Shown: positions 46,625-58,176 of the stretch, in pieces
Position numbering within the stretch: position 1 is the first letter of the stretch
Layout: each line of letters opens with the position of its first letter
From: Pomphorhynchus laevis
Lineage: Eukaryota; Acanthocephala; Palaeacanthocephala; Echinorhynchida; Pomphorhynchidae
Length of the DNA: 64,000 nt
Direction: 5' to 3'
NCBI GenBank assembly: GCA_012934845.2
Contig: WNNJ02002176.1
Coordinates: forward strand, 1 to 64,000
Position numbers and translations under genes: made by a program
Notes under the pieces: generated by a model
Database searches by the model: none
What the model saw: only the letters and a program-made list of their open reading frames with translations
What the model was told of the DNA's origin: nothing

Positions 46625-47049
46625 TTATTAAAAAGCTATCAAATTTTCTATATAGTTATGATATTAATAAGTTTTCATCTAATACTTATTTTAAATATAA
46701 ATATTTAATATTTAATTTACTTTAAAGTACAGAGTTCACAATATTTCTATATAACACAATATTTCGTTTAAAGATATATTTAAGATGAAAATATTATTAA
46801 AAAATATGTTTAGTTAATTTTTTATACAATAGTTTTATATATTTTATAGTTAAATGTTCAATAGTTTAATGTAACTTCTGTAACTCCTAATTAGTCTATC
46901 GATTAGAGTTAGTTATCTATCGATTAGACTTTCACATTGAGGAATGTGAAAGATCATTGTGGAGAAACTATTTTTTTTCACGAAGCAAATATTGACTATC
47001 CTATAAATTGTGTTTGTAAATTTTGGATTGATGATCACTGTAATTAACT

Positions 47050-47860
47050 ACAATCTTCTTCTTAGCATTTATCCCGTTTGCGGAATCCGCTTGCCACGTT
47101 CGCTGATGCCAAAATGCCTTATACGCTTTGTCTCCTGGCGTGAGTCCGACTATTTTCAAATCATTAAGTAGGATATCCATCCAATTTTTCTATGGTACTA
47201 CTTTTGGTCTCTTTCCGTCGCCCTCGATTTGAAGTGGTGCCTGTGCCAGTGTGTTCATGTCTGCCCTCATTACATGCCCATCCCATCTCATCCTTGATTC
47301 TCTCAGTTTGTCTGCTATGGGTGCTACGTCAAATCGCTTGCGGATGTCTTCGTTATGTATATGGTCTTGGCTAGTTTTTCCCGCTATCCACTTTAGCATT
47401 TTCGTTTCCATACGTCTCAGCTAACGTTCTGCTTCTGCTGTCATTGCCCAGCACTCATCACCGTACATTGCTACAGGCCGTATCCCGCTTCAGTAGAACT
47501 TCGATTTGAGTCTGTCTGGCATACGTTTGTCGTACAAGACTTCAGTGACTGCTCTCTATTTTCTCTAGCTAGCTTTGATGCGAGTGGTGACGTCTTTTGC
47601 CACTTCTCCTGTGATGAAGATGATTGATCCCAGATATTTGAACGCATTTGTCTTTGGCAGATGCACATCATTGACTGATATGCTTACATCTTCATTCTGG
47701 TTCGTCGTTATATACTCTGTTTTGGTATAGTTCAGACATGATCGCCAAGCGGTGCTAGGCGATCATGTCATTGCTGCACTCGCTGCTCGAGGTCATACTT
47801 GTCCTTAGATACCAGCATAACATCGTCGGGATACAGTATGATTTTAATTGTAATAATAAT
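47050..47860 (-). mobile_element. RTE-type LINE tail, copy 2
   Basis: On minus it starts within RT motif 5 (LYPDDVMLVSKDKYDLEQ, where family members have YADD). It then shows DVSISVNDVHLPKTNAFKYL, RMPDRLKSKFY, METKMLKWIAGKTSQDHI and RESRMRWDGHVMRADMNTLA (47190-47411). It has several stops and shifts. Same family and orientation as the copy 430 bp downstream in plus coordinates; either two insertions or a broken duplication. RTE elements make a single APE-RT protein. Confidence 0.88.
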
Positions 47861-49940
47861 TTTTAAAACTTTGACATATTCGCTGTTACGACCAAACTAG
47901 CTTAATATTTAGCATCTTCAATGCTTTTGGTAGATAAAAATGTTATACGTTTACTATTGCAAAGATTTAAGTAAAAGATATATTAATTAATAATATTTCA
48001 GCCACAACGCCGGATCAATTATGTTCCTTTCATCAATAAAACTACTTAACATATGTTCGTAATCATACGTTGAATTTCATAGCAAAAATGAAATAACAGT
48101 TAGTATCGTATATCGGATAAGCCGAAATTTATATATTTAGATGTCACAATAAATTGAATTAATATTATATCAAAAATAGATGGTGATTACAATTATCGTT
48201 TCGATTCTCCTCATTGTTTAGGAAGCAAAATGTTTTACTCATAATATAAAATTAATAGAGCGTAATTTAATTACGAAGTTACGAATTTGTAAACAGTATT
48301 GAAGAGCTACGAGTATGTATTTGAGAATCATTAAGCTTTACTTATTTAGGCTTTCTCAGTCGTCATGTGTAAGGAGATTACGGATTTCGTTCAGTGATAG
48401 ACTAATAGATATAGTTAATTTACCGTAATGGAAAATTACATATACATATATGATTTGTTTCATGTAGTAGCTATATTTGAACATGATTTTACTATGGAAG
48501 TTGTTAATTTGATCTAAGTGATAAGATAAATTGTATTTAGATGATGCACATGTTATTAACATTCTTATTGAAGCCAAAGTTAATTTTAAGTTCTAGACGA
48601 AATTTAGTAAAAAAACGCCGTATAGAAAAATATTCTTAAAGACAATAATTATGTATTCTTTTTAAGTTTCATGAATTCCACACAGTTTCTTATGTGAAAG
48701 TTGACAGAAATTTATGATAAATAAGAGAAAATTCGTAATCAGAAATACAACAGATGCTATTATTTTCAAACTTTCAGCATATACTGTGCACCTAGTCCAA
48801 ACATTATTGATGTACATATTGTATACTTGTTTCGTCAAGTTTATAAATCAACGATTAGCAATGTGACAATTTTCTACAGACTTAATGTGGATAATCAGCG
48901 TTGAACACCGTTGATCTAGTTTATGGTGCACTATATTTTTATATCAAAAGACTACTACTATATTTGTGTAGTAGTCGAGCACACAACATTGAATTCAATT
49001 TACTGTTACTAAGCAAATAAAATGACATCAAATTAGCTTATTTTTGAGAAACCTGATGATTTAAATTTCCTGACGACACTTGATTACCGATTAAAATCGT
49101 GCAAGTCCTTATTTTTTTGCAATAATGATATAATTACCAGTAACTTGAATGAAAGAAATTAAACTTTGTAAAATTACAGAATTCAACCAAATTGTATATG
49201 ATCAATGCGTATTTTATTTTTATTTTTAATTGAATTAATTCTTTATTCAGTGTAGGGCTTAACATATATTGACAATATACTTTAAAACGCGCTTAAACTT
49301 TTAAGTTTAAGTTTGAGTTTTTCTACTAAATGTGTTGAAAAAATAATAATTTCAATGCAATTCAATTTCTTCGTTGGACTTTTTGTTATTCCAATAACTT
49401 GTTAATCAATCGTATCTAAACTTATTGTCGGTAAGTAAAGATTTTCTTCAGTTATGATATTTTATTTAAAGTTAGCCATTAAAAGACGGAAGTAGAATAT
49501 ACTAACCTTTTATATTGAACCCCCAAAATGTACTATTTTTAGTACATTTTGGGGGTACTATTTTGTATATTCCAACAGTTTTATTGTGAATTTAAAGTAG
49601 TGTTCATTAAATCAATTTAATATAATTGAATACCATTCAGAATTACTAATAATAGTTTTTTATATATAAGTTTGCTCATTTCATTCGTTATCAAATGCTA
49701 CATAATGCAATTCAGTAGTATTTAGTAAACTAAAGAATTTTGAATTTGCCAAGGTTCTGATTTATGTATTAAGAATTAAAATAAAGCAGATGGTGGATTT
49801 AGAATTTTAAAGTAATATTTGCTTACATATTAAAATTATATTTAAAATAGCTAAAATGATTTAAAAGTGTACTTTTTAGAAATATTCCGTGACTTACCAC
49901 TTTGACAAGCTGTACATAGAAGTCTTGATAAAAACAATAA
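47861..49940. other. AT-rich DNA before the first coding exon
   Basis: No other exon found. Includes the hairpin at 49521-49560. The real 5' neighbour of the coding exon could be hidden here as a small exon. Confidence 0.45.
49521..49560. repeat. Hairpin with 17-bp perfect stem
   Basis: CCCCCAAAATGTACTA and TAGTACATTTTGGGGG flank a tiny TTTT loop (plus strand, 49521-49557). With the following T-rich stretch it resembles a strong structured RNA element; function unknown. It lies about 440 bases upstream of the first coding exon. Confidence 0.85.
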
Positions 49941-50003
49941 TCTGTGCGCATACAAATAGTAAAATTGCAGCTTACGATAATTACTGTGTTTATTACTTTT
50001 CAT

Positions 50004-51581
50004 ATGCTTCCTAATTCAAATGCAACGACGATAGCAGTAAATACTCGGTGTCGTTGTAAAATATGCTATGCAATTCTGCGAACTCCTGTAAGTGGTAAAA
50101 GCTCTCAGTATTACAATGTAAATTCCAATCCTAGATCAGCAGCCTTCACCACCGCACTAGATCAGCAGTCATCATCGGAGCTACTAACCACCGCTTTTAA
50201 AGAAGATTACGTCGAAGACTGCCGGTACACTAGTGACATGTCAGATAATTCTTCTGCAGCGACCGCTACCAGCTTTACGGATCTTATGGAAAGATTTCTT
50301 CGGGTGTCGGTAGATGCTACAGCAGCAGCGACCACCTTGCAAAACAGTTCATCCTTGAATTCACAAGTAAATACTGTTTTAAACTCTACTGCAGCAGCAA
50401 AATCAACAGCCGGAAGGGTATCATCACATTCAGAAATAATTTGCAGTAAATGCTCCAATATTTTAAGTAAAATATCGGAGTTACATTTGGCTTTGCAAAC
50501 TTTAGCTTCTAATTTACGAGAAAAGTACAGGAAGACATTGCGAATTGTTGGGCATGCTTCTGCGGCTTCATCTTCTCGACAAGAGCTTAACAAATGCCTT
50601 CACCACCATTATCCGTTAGGATGTGTTGCGGTGGGATCATCGTCCCATCCCCAGCCATCGAATAGAAGTTTTAGCCAACCATTACCTTTGTGCTCAGGGG
50701 CATACAATACCGAGCAACATTCTTCTGATGGTGATGCTGCCGATGTCAAATGTACCCCTGAAGACGTTCCAAATTCGTATCTAGCTTTAGAAGATGGACA
50801 AGACGATTGCTTGCTAGCCCCTCAGCAATCCTCAACGGATGATGTTGTACACTCGCCAGTATCCTGGTCACCAGAAGGACGTTCGGTTCAATCATCTATG
50901 ATCGATGATGGTAAATGTAACGGTACAGCAGATAATAAGTTAAAGCCATCAATACAACAACTTTCTGATTCACAAATGATAGGATCACGTTTGATATCGT
51001 CATCGTTTTCATCGCGATCTATTCGACATTCTAAGCGAAAGGGTAAGCCTCGACACCATATTCTGTTTTGTGAACGAAAATTATCATTAAATGAAACTTG
51101 CAAAGTACGATCGTCCGTTTCATCGTACAAGACGACGAATCAGCAACAACAGAATAGCAGTAGCGCCAATAATTGTAAAAATCATCATTTACTTCATGAC
51201 CAGTATACCTTAGTCAATTCAAATGGACAGTACAATAATGACGGCAGCCGTAATCAGGAGGTAAGTTCGACGAAAAAGCGACTTATCTCTTACGATCGCC
51301 ATCAACATCACCATCATCAGCATCATATGTTAGATGATCATCCTGAGCATTCTGGTAACAGACATGAATTATTTAACGACGATGAATCAACGAGTTTGAT
51401 AAACGATGGTAATTCATCTTCCCAATTGAGAACAATGCAGCAGCAAATAAATAGTCGTAATAATGCAGCAGCAAACAGGTGCCGAGATTTCACGGCTATG
51501 AGCTACTCAGGTGCGTGCACAACAGCAAGTGATCGAAACTATTCTAAAAACGAATACCACAGCCAACATCGCCTAACTCAG
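50004..51581 (+). CDS. Large first coding exon of an unrecognised Ser/Asn/Gln-rich protein
   Basis: The open frame runs from a stop at 49938 to the donor ACTCAG|GTAATT (GT at 51582); the first ATG is 50004. Composition and codon use stand clear of the AT-rich flanks. The exon codes 526 residues from that ATG. Seen: Cys16, Cys18 and Cys21 in a CRCKIC motif; a second Cys pair, SEIICSKCSNIL (about 144-154), leading into a probable helix to about 180; Ser/Thr/Ala-rich stretches; a basic run RHSKRKGKPRHH; a His run DRHQHHHHQHH; and Asn/Gln-rich parts near the end. The two Cys pairs could bind one metal, loosely like ZAD-type domains; that is a guess. Probably a nuclear regulator. The ATG context is poor, so the start may be in an upstream exon. 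Confidence 0.8.
51258..51266 (+). promoter_or_regulatory. Alternative 5' splice site inside the large exon
   Basis: GAG|GTAAGT is a near-consensus donor with GT at 51261, stronger than the exon-end donor CAG|GTAATT at 51582. Both donors are phase 0, so choosing it would remove 107 codons (including the His run and the Asn/Gln-rich tail) without changing the frame of the next exon. Confidence 0.5.
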
Positions 51582-54500
51582 GTAATTTCTTTGCTATTTA
51601 ACTTCAGTTTTTTGTTTTTTGTTTTCAATACATCAGCTGTCTTGTGCCCTTTGTTTTGATGCATTGCGGGCAAAAAGCATTGACTTAGTGTAATGATTCG
51701 AATAGTTCAGAAATCTGAACTTATTATATACATTCTTTCTTCATTAAATACCATCATTAGCTCTTACTTTAGTTCACGATAATAGACAACTTTTCAACTA
51801 AATTTAAGAAGGATTAATGAGGATTTGTTAATTTATAATTCTGAATTTTAAATAAAAATTAGGATCTTTTTTATAAATATATAGCTGGTACAAAACGATT
51901 GCATAGGTATAACGATATTTTATTGAATAAATTTTCATTTTTATATTTTAGAAATGAAATTTTATAAAACATGGAGGATCCTTTTTATGACAATCTATTA
52001 GAATATATAATTGAAACAAAATGAACATTTTTGTATAAAAATGTTCATTTATATATGAATCTGTATATACATATACATCGTATATAAAATAATTAAATTA
52101 TTGTTTGCATAGCTCATTTATATTTAAGGTATTAATTAATTATTAATTATTAATTAATACCTTAATTATTACATAAATTAGGTATTACATTATAAATATA
52201 ATTTTTATTACACATATAATATATCGTATATATTGTATATTAAGTAAATATTATAAATATTGTATCTTCATATTCATAAACATTTGATTTATCGTTTATT
52301 AAATGTTTATTTATATACATAAGTATTTATAATATGTAATATATAAATACTTATATAACTAAGTATTTATATGAAATACTAGTTTTTATATTGCTATTAT
52401 TTACGTGTGTTTTATTTATATCGATACACCGAATATTTTCCAAAGTGGTTTATATTGAAATTTATATTCTTGTTACAAGACAATTGCGATAAATCTGTAA
52501 CTTAAAATTAGTGAACAAATGTAAAAGATGGTACATAATTTTATTGTAAAGATGATACTTGTATGTTTGCCTTACTTATTCGACTAACTGATTCCAAAGT
52601 CACATCGCATAGCGGTTCATCCATATCATCTTTTAAGTTTTCTGAAACAGTATATCTTTAATAGCTTTCTTTAGCTGTAATTGTAAATTGTAATTATATA
52701 TATAATAGCACAGTTGTTTATTCCTTTTTTAAATCTAATGACAATAATCATTAAATTCTTGTGTTATTGTATTGTGTTCAAGAATTCGCGTTATGAACAA
52801 TCTTTTATGTATTTAAATAATGCCAGCAATTATAAATATTTTTTTTATCACAACAAGATAATTTGCAAATGTTGTTTTGCTTATGAAAAGTAAATGTAAA
52901 ATCCTGAATTTAAAAGTGTTCTCGTCGTCATAAACATACATTAAACTATATTTATACTTAAAAATGGACCAATTCTTTGACTTAACAGTAACGAGGGTTT
53001 GCATGGAATTACAAACAAATGAATCAGTTTTCAAGCAAATACTTTGCAAGCATCCATATGCTTTGAATCAACTAAAACGTGTATTCTCAGTGAACCTATT
53101 GGAAACGTAAATTGCCCTATTTGCTCTTAGTCAAGTCAGTCACTTTTATACTAATATTTTCAAGCCTAGTTTGTCGTTAGACCCCTTATTATCTGATTAT
53201 GATCAATAAATACATACCTAATTTGGACGTATTTTAATATAATTCACAAACGACTATTTTCATATTTAAGATCTCTGTGATATTTCTCATTAACCCCTAA
53301 AATTTATTTTTGTGATCAAAATGGACCAACATTGTGACGTCGTTGTCGTTGATGGCGTAGAATCTTAGTAAGATACTTGGCTGTGAATAAGCGACACCCT
53401 ATAAAAATGATTAATTTCATTGCTAACGTCATATTTTGTAACTGTGATATTGATATAGTACACGTTTCTATATTTAATAAAAGTTTCCATTACTGGTTGG
53501 TGATCGCTCAATTCAATGTGTTGAGATACTTTCTGTCTTTTTGGCATCATACCCTTTTAGATGTCGGAATTCTTGTAATTCGGCAATATTCTTGTAATAT
53601 TAAACACAAATATGCATATTTGATTATAATAAATTGATGACGAATTAATGAAACACAAATATGTTTTATCAAATATATTCAGATTAATGCAAGAAATGAT
53701 TTTAAATATAATACGATATGTTATCCCGTCTTTTTGAAATCTATTTTAGACCTCATGTGCCTGAAATAAATTTAGTAACTATGTGCATCCATTAAATAAT
53801 CATCTACTGAAATTGAATTAACTAAATGAATTCATTAATTATTTATAATTACATAGCTAGATTTAATTGAATAGTGACCCTAAGGTAAGTGTACTATTAT
53901 GACCTAAGTTTTGATTATCATATCTGATACACTTTTTTAGGTAATTTATCGTCAAGTTTATTATAGTTATTTTGTAACTAAATATCTTTAGTTGCACCCA
54001 AGTTAGGAGTTTTTAAAGACAATCGAAAGAGTTTTCACGTAATTTTAACTTAATAACCGGTATGGTAGCAAAATAGGATATCTTAAGTAAAATGTTCTTT
54101 AACACATAATTCTAATTCATATCATTTGTGTACTGTAAACTTGCTAAAATGCGCAGCAGCTCCTAGTGACTGATACTATTATGCTGTTCATATTTGAGGA
54201 CTCCGTCACAATATACGATTTCATTAACTTACACTACTAATTTACTTACGTGCAAAATATACAAAAGTAAACTCTTAATTTAAAAATAGTTTGTTCGTAA
54301 TATATCCCTTCTATTGCTGCCTTTTCGTTATTGACACATTGCAATGAACTAGTAACTTCTACATTCACCATCATTGATCTTTTATTAAAGATCAATTGCC
54401 ACTATTTTATGGCCCATTATGACTCGTATTTTTTCAGCATATAGTTATATTATATCCATTTCCACCTCTCCAATTTTGTTTCTTGTATTAAAGATTTTCT

Positions 54501-54640
54501 GAATTTTATCGAAATTACTTTTTCACATTTTCATCATCTCTCATTCTATTATATGCCTGTATGATTGTATGCAGCGTAGTTTTGTAAGTTAAACTGGTTT
54601 AAATTTTTTCTCAATCTTATTGCCTTTCGTTATCCTCGAG
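51582..54640 (+). other. Intron between coding exons
   Basis: From GTAATT at 51582 to a strong acceptor (pyrimidine-rich tract then CTCGAG at 54635-54640). AT-rich, with a palindrome TAAGGTATTAATTAATTA at 52128-52163 and no recognised mobile element. Confidence 0.7.
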
Positions 54641-54847
54641 GAAGAAGACGAAGAGAAGGAACTGCAACCACGTGCTAGAAATCAACCAGTATGCACAGAT
54701 GCCAAGTACAACATTCAACATAACGATAATGGTAATGGCCGGAGGATCAATATCGACAAAAATCATACCAGTAATACTAGATCAGTACGAAAAGCCAAAG
54801 CTAATAATGTGGACAGAATAGCCGCATCGTTGATGGCCGATTGTAAC
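54641..54847 (+). CDS. Second coding exon (69 codons)
   Basis: Acceptor CTTTCGTTATCCTCGAG precedes 54641; donor GATTGTAAC|GTAAGT follows 54847. It is exactly 69 codons, phase 0 at both ends, and joins the 50-kb exon in frame. Encodes an acidic start EEDEEKEL, then RARNQPVCTDAK, Asn-rich NDNGNGRRIN, basic RSVRKAKANN and VDRIAASLMADCN. No domain recognised. Low AT bias compared with flanks supports a real exon. Confidence 0.75.
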
Positions 54848-55224
54848 GTAAGTGGGTAGCTCTTGAAGTGTTTTACTTTTAAGTACTACTACAACAATAC
54901 GTTGATTTAGTAAATTTTGTTTCTATGTGGATAATAGTAGCATTCAAAATTGTCGGAGACCCATCCTCCTCTCTCTTGATTAGGGAAAACCCCATTACCA
55001 CATCGTTATAAATCCAAAATAAGCATATCATTAAAATTCCCATTCCAGATCGCATTCTCCAACTTAATATAACCACTAACCTTTCAATACATCCTTAATG
55101 TCAAATACATGATTTATCTTTTTTATTTAAAATCCTAATCCGAAGTAGTGACTTCGTTATCAATTTTCCTTGTAACTGCTATTATTCTTAATTGCTAAAT
55201 GTTGTTAACGTATTATCCTCAAAT

Positions 55225-55475
55225 ATTGAACCCTTTTGAAACTTGAATGATTTCATATAAATATCTACATCACTTTCATTCTCATCTGTAATTAACATAT
55301 AATCATCTACACATTTAGGAATAAAATTTGTTATTAAAGGAGTTATTAAGAATTTAATTAAATTAGTAAATAGTATTTCATTATTTTTATATTATTATAT
55401 TTAGAAACGTTTCATAATAGTTGTTTTAATTAGTGGCAAAGAATTCATAGGATAAAAAATATTTTTCACATAATA
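55225..55475 (-). mobile_element. Penelope-like reverse transcriptase fossil, short
   Basis: On minus, LIKFLITPLITNFIPKCVDD and then YMLITDENESDVDIY match the region around the catalytic VDD of Penelope-like RTs. A preceding piece resembles the PMGSPLSP motif. Only about 80 codons can be recognised and the copy is broken. It is of another subfamily than the 39.6-kb fossil. Confidence 0.6.
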
Positions 55476-55984
55476 AATAATATTATTTATAATATTATTT
55501 ATAATAAATAATAAAATAATGTGATAAGAAAATTCACATATTATTAAAATATTCTAAAATTAACAAATTTAGTTTTAAATAAATTTTTAAATTTACTTTG
55601 AAGTTTGATTGAAAATTAAATTTACATTTTCCAGTTCTTTAAGAAACTAGTTCTTTAAGACCAATTTTAAAAAATTGGTCAATTCTAATTTTATTGCACT
55701 CGGTTTAACATTAAATTAATTTCTTTTAAATTGGCACAATATTTAACTGAATGGATCCATTGTCTTAAGATCTATATTTTTATATGTAATATTTTTACTT
55801 GAATATGATTTATGATTGCAAGTCTCATATATAAATATCATATTTATATATTATTTGAAATTGAATGTTCTCATAAAATTCTCTAAGCATCCTAGATTTC
55901 AAAAGTGAAATTTTATATTCATGTTTTTGTATATGCTGAATCCTTTTTACGTTTTTGTAGACCCTCTCAAACCTTTGTGAACAC

Positions 55985-56230
55985 TTAGTGTTCTAGAATT
56001 ATTGAAGCTGGATCAAATAAAGAAGGAAAATTTTAGTTGATATTTAACTCACCTATGTTAGCATATTCAGAAAATTACAAAAGGTAATTATTAAAAAAGG
56101 TAATTTTCTGAAGATGTTAACAGAAGTAGTTAGCGAAATATCAAATAAAAATTTCCTTCTTTCTTTGATCCATCTCCAATAATTATTTATCAATAATTGA
56201 TCAATATAAACTATTTAAAAACTTAGTGTT
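55985..56230. mobile_element. Family D foldback (Penelope-type ends)
   Basis: Arms GGATCAAATAAAGAAGGAAA, GATATTTAACTC, then CATATTCAGAAAATTAC are mirrored by GTAATTTTCTGAAGATG and CTTTCTTTGATCC. The right edge TCCAATAATTATTTATC also occurs at 18.05 and 41.2 kb. Each arm has a minimal hammerhead core; the right-arm copy is nearly complete, the left-arm one decayed. Confidence 0.7.
56104..56146 (+). ncRNA. Minimal hammerhead ribozyme motif, canonical order
   Basis: CUGAAGA at 56108-56114, one extra U, stem II GUUAAC with GUUAGC (56116-56121, 56129-56134, one G-U) around AGAAGUA, GAAA at 56135-56138, then UAU and C17 at 56142. Stem III would be self-complementary AUAU. Stem I is short and weak (UUUU with AAA). 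Same type as the 10.8- and 18.5-kb motifs, with different helix sequences and the core kept. Confidence 0.55.
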
Positions 56231-57229
56231 CTAATAAACCCTCTAAACATTTTTGAGGATCTTCTAAAATCTTTTAATGTTTTGTGAGCCTTTATAACCA
56301 TTTTACGTACTCTCTCTAAGCATTACTGTTAACGGTTTTAACGGTGTAGTGAACTTTTGTAACTTGTAAACTATATATTCAACTTACAAAGTCGAGATCC
56401 AGTGTTTTTATTAAAATCTTGTGTGCTTCGATTAGGAAACGTCTACCCAATTAAGATTTTGCATAATCAAATAATAGAAATTATAGTTATATAGGCCAAG
56501 TACGCAGACCATAATTCCTTTTTCAATAATCTGTTTAATAAACACACGTGTATCTATTATGCAAGATGTTAGATATTTTTCTGTGATCAAAAATGTGTGA
56601 CCAAAGTAAATTTTCACTCACACATCTGGGCATAAGTTCTCAAAACGTTACACATTTATTACAATTTAATTAATATGTTTTTATTAAAATTATCTGCATA
56701 TTAAATACCATTTTGAAATAAACTGTTTAACTTGTTTTCAATAGCAAAAATTTAATTATTATATATTTTATTATTATATATTATATATAAATATGAATGT
56801 ATTGTGAGCATTTGAATAAAATACTTGTAAATCAAAACTCAGATTTCATTTTTAATAATTGTATTAATGAAATCAGAATGTTTAAAAAATCATATTTATT
56901 TTAACTAGACACCAAACAATTGTGTGATTCTGTTCGTACCTATATATCAACCTTATTATAATTACTTCGCTTGCCATATTTCAGGCTACTTGCATCACAG
57001 CTTATATATTGAAATTTTATTTCAATTGCATTTGCGTATTAATAATCCATTTCAGAGCACATTCGAAATTGTATTCTAACGTCTAAAGACTTAGCTATAA
57101 AAATTGGTAGTGCGAAAAATCGCTTGAAATTGTGGTCCAGAGCCAAAACTGGCTACGATTGATTTTAAATCCATATGTGCCGCTAAATCACTGGACTTAG
57201 ATCATCAGTTTATCAGTCTAATGTATCAC

Positions 57230-57300
57230 TCCGAGACGCTCCTAACCACCCAGCAGTCATCGTCAGTCGGATGAAGTGGTTAGGGTGCGTTTCGACTGCT
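57230..57300 (-). ncRNA. Hammerhead-like motif, permuted order, mirror arm
   Basis: Reverse-strand partner of 57356-57426. Helix I is perfect here (Ib UCCGA with Ia UCGGA), helix II GACUGCU with AGCAGUC, helix III as in the other arm, with GUC at the predicted cut. The two arms differ at the Ib position (UCCGA or UCUGA) and both still pair. Confidence 0.55.
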
Positions 57301-57355
57301 TTTGTAATAACTGTAAAGACACCAACAATTCCTCACTATGCTCAATTATCACAAA

Positions 57356-57426
57356 AGCAGTCGAAACGCACCCTAACCACTTCATCTGACTGACGATGAC
57401 TGCTGGATGGTTAGGAGCGTCTCGGA
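57356..57426 (+). ncRNA. Hammerhead-like motif, permuted order (best fit)
   Basis: Y: IIb AGCAGUC (57356-57362), GAAA (57363-57366), IIIa from A57366 through CCCUAACCA. X: Ib UCUGA (57385-57389), CUGACGA (57390-57396), U, IIa GACUGCU (57398-57404). Z: IIIb UGGUUAGG, A, GCGU (57408-57420), C17 at 57421, Ia UCGGA (57422-57426). Stem II is seven perfect pairs; III twelve pairs with one mismatch and one bulge; I five pairs with one G-U. The cut site would be GUC. Strand order Y-X-Z puts CUGACGA inside the loop of stem III; in natural hammerheads it never lies there. A dimer exchanging these loops would solve the geometry. Confidence 0.55.
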
Positions 57427-58176
57427 GTGATATATATAGAGAGATTCCGCAAGGCGAAACGTAAATTGAAGAATTAATCTTTGTATTTTGTTGGTAGAGA
57501 CCAATAATCATATTTCCTATATATTTTGGTCATACCGTGATCCCAACCGGAAGTAGCTTATAAATTGATTTTAATTTATACGTACTATATATAGTAGTGG
57601 GTGAGTTTCGAATCAAAGTTAAATTAATTCTGGGCACATAGAGTGGGAAATATCTTTTCTTTGTCACTAATAAATGTTGATCGCTTCTATAACTATCTTT
57701 TGGATACATACGAAGAATAATCCAAACGGTTATATCGCACGTTAGCACTTACGATTAAAATTTAATAATTTAACACTAAATTTAAATTATATTTATTTTT
57801 TGAACTTTAAAAACCTGAATATTTTCATTATTCACGTATATATTAAAATTTATCACAATTAAACAGTAACTGATTGATGCGAAAAATTGTAGGTATCTAT
57901 TTCGACTTTGGTGGAATTGAAATGATAAATTATATACTTACTGTACATCATCATTTAGCGTTTTAATTCCTTTGGACGTATTCAAATTATTAACATTAGA
58001 AGCGATCAACAATAACAAGTAAAAACGATATTTACCATTATGTGAACATAATTCGTTTATTCTTTAAGAAATTGTTGTCATTGCCTTTTAGTAAAACTGT
58101 AAAATATTATTTAAGACTCGAATTAAACGACAATTAAGCTTAAAACGTTAAATATCTACAGATTATTGTTGTTTAG

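Larger units (their letters stand above)
7237..49970 (+). other. Presumed very long first intron (about 43 kb)
   Basis: Bounded by the donor at 7237 and an uncertain acceptor at or before about 49970 (ttgcag at 49965-49970 is one candidate with a weak pyrimidine tract). Nothing in between looks like a host exon: readable frames are all retroelement or low-complexity. The interval may also contain unseen small exons, regulatory elements or a second transcription unit. Less AT-rich stretches near 11.7-12.4, 13.1-13.4, 27.1-28.1 and 41.7-42.2 kb are candidate regulatory islands, by composition only. Confidence 0.35.
57080..57445. repeat. 57-kb foldback family, best copy
   Basis: The left part (GCGAAAAATCGCTTG, GTGGTCCAGAGCC, TGGCTACGATTGATTTT) matches the other copy at 32.1 kb in reverse. 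Inverted arms (57220-57310 and 57345-57430) surround AACTGTAAAGACACCAACAA. Each arm carries one full hammerhead-like motif on opposite strands. Non-coding. A short TATATA lies at the right end. Confidence 0.8.
54848..58176 (+). other. Intron with Penelope-type remains and a foldback
   Basis: Holds an RT fossil at 55225-55475 (minus), the family D foldback at 55985-56230 and the 57-kb foldback at 57080-57445. Otherwise AT-rich with no exon seen. Confidence 0.7.

Noticed and set aside
49944-50003. Signal-peptide-like start from GTG at 49944 (IITVFITFHML)
   Set aside because: GTG is not expected to start here; the hydrophobic part may be intron or upstream exon sequence. ATG at 50004 is used with caution.
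54620-54640. Start codon for a protein MPFVIL at 54620
   Set aside because: The first codon is TTG and these bases form the pyrimidine tract of a splice acceptor; the exon is taken from 54641.
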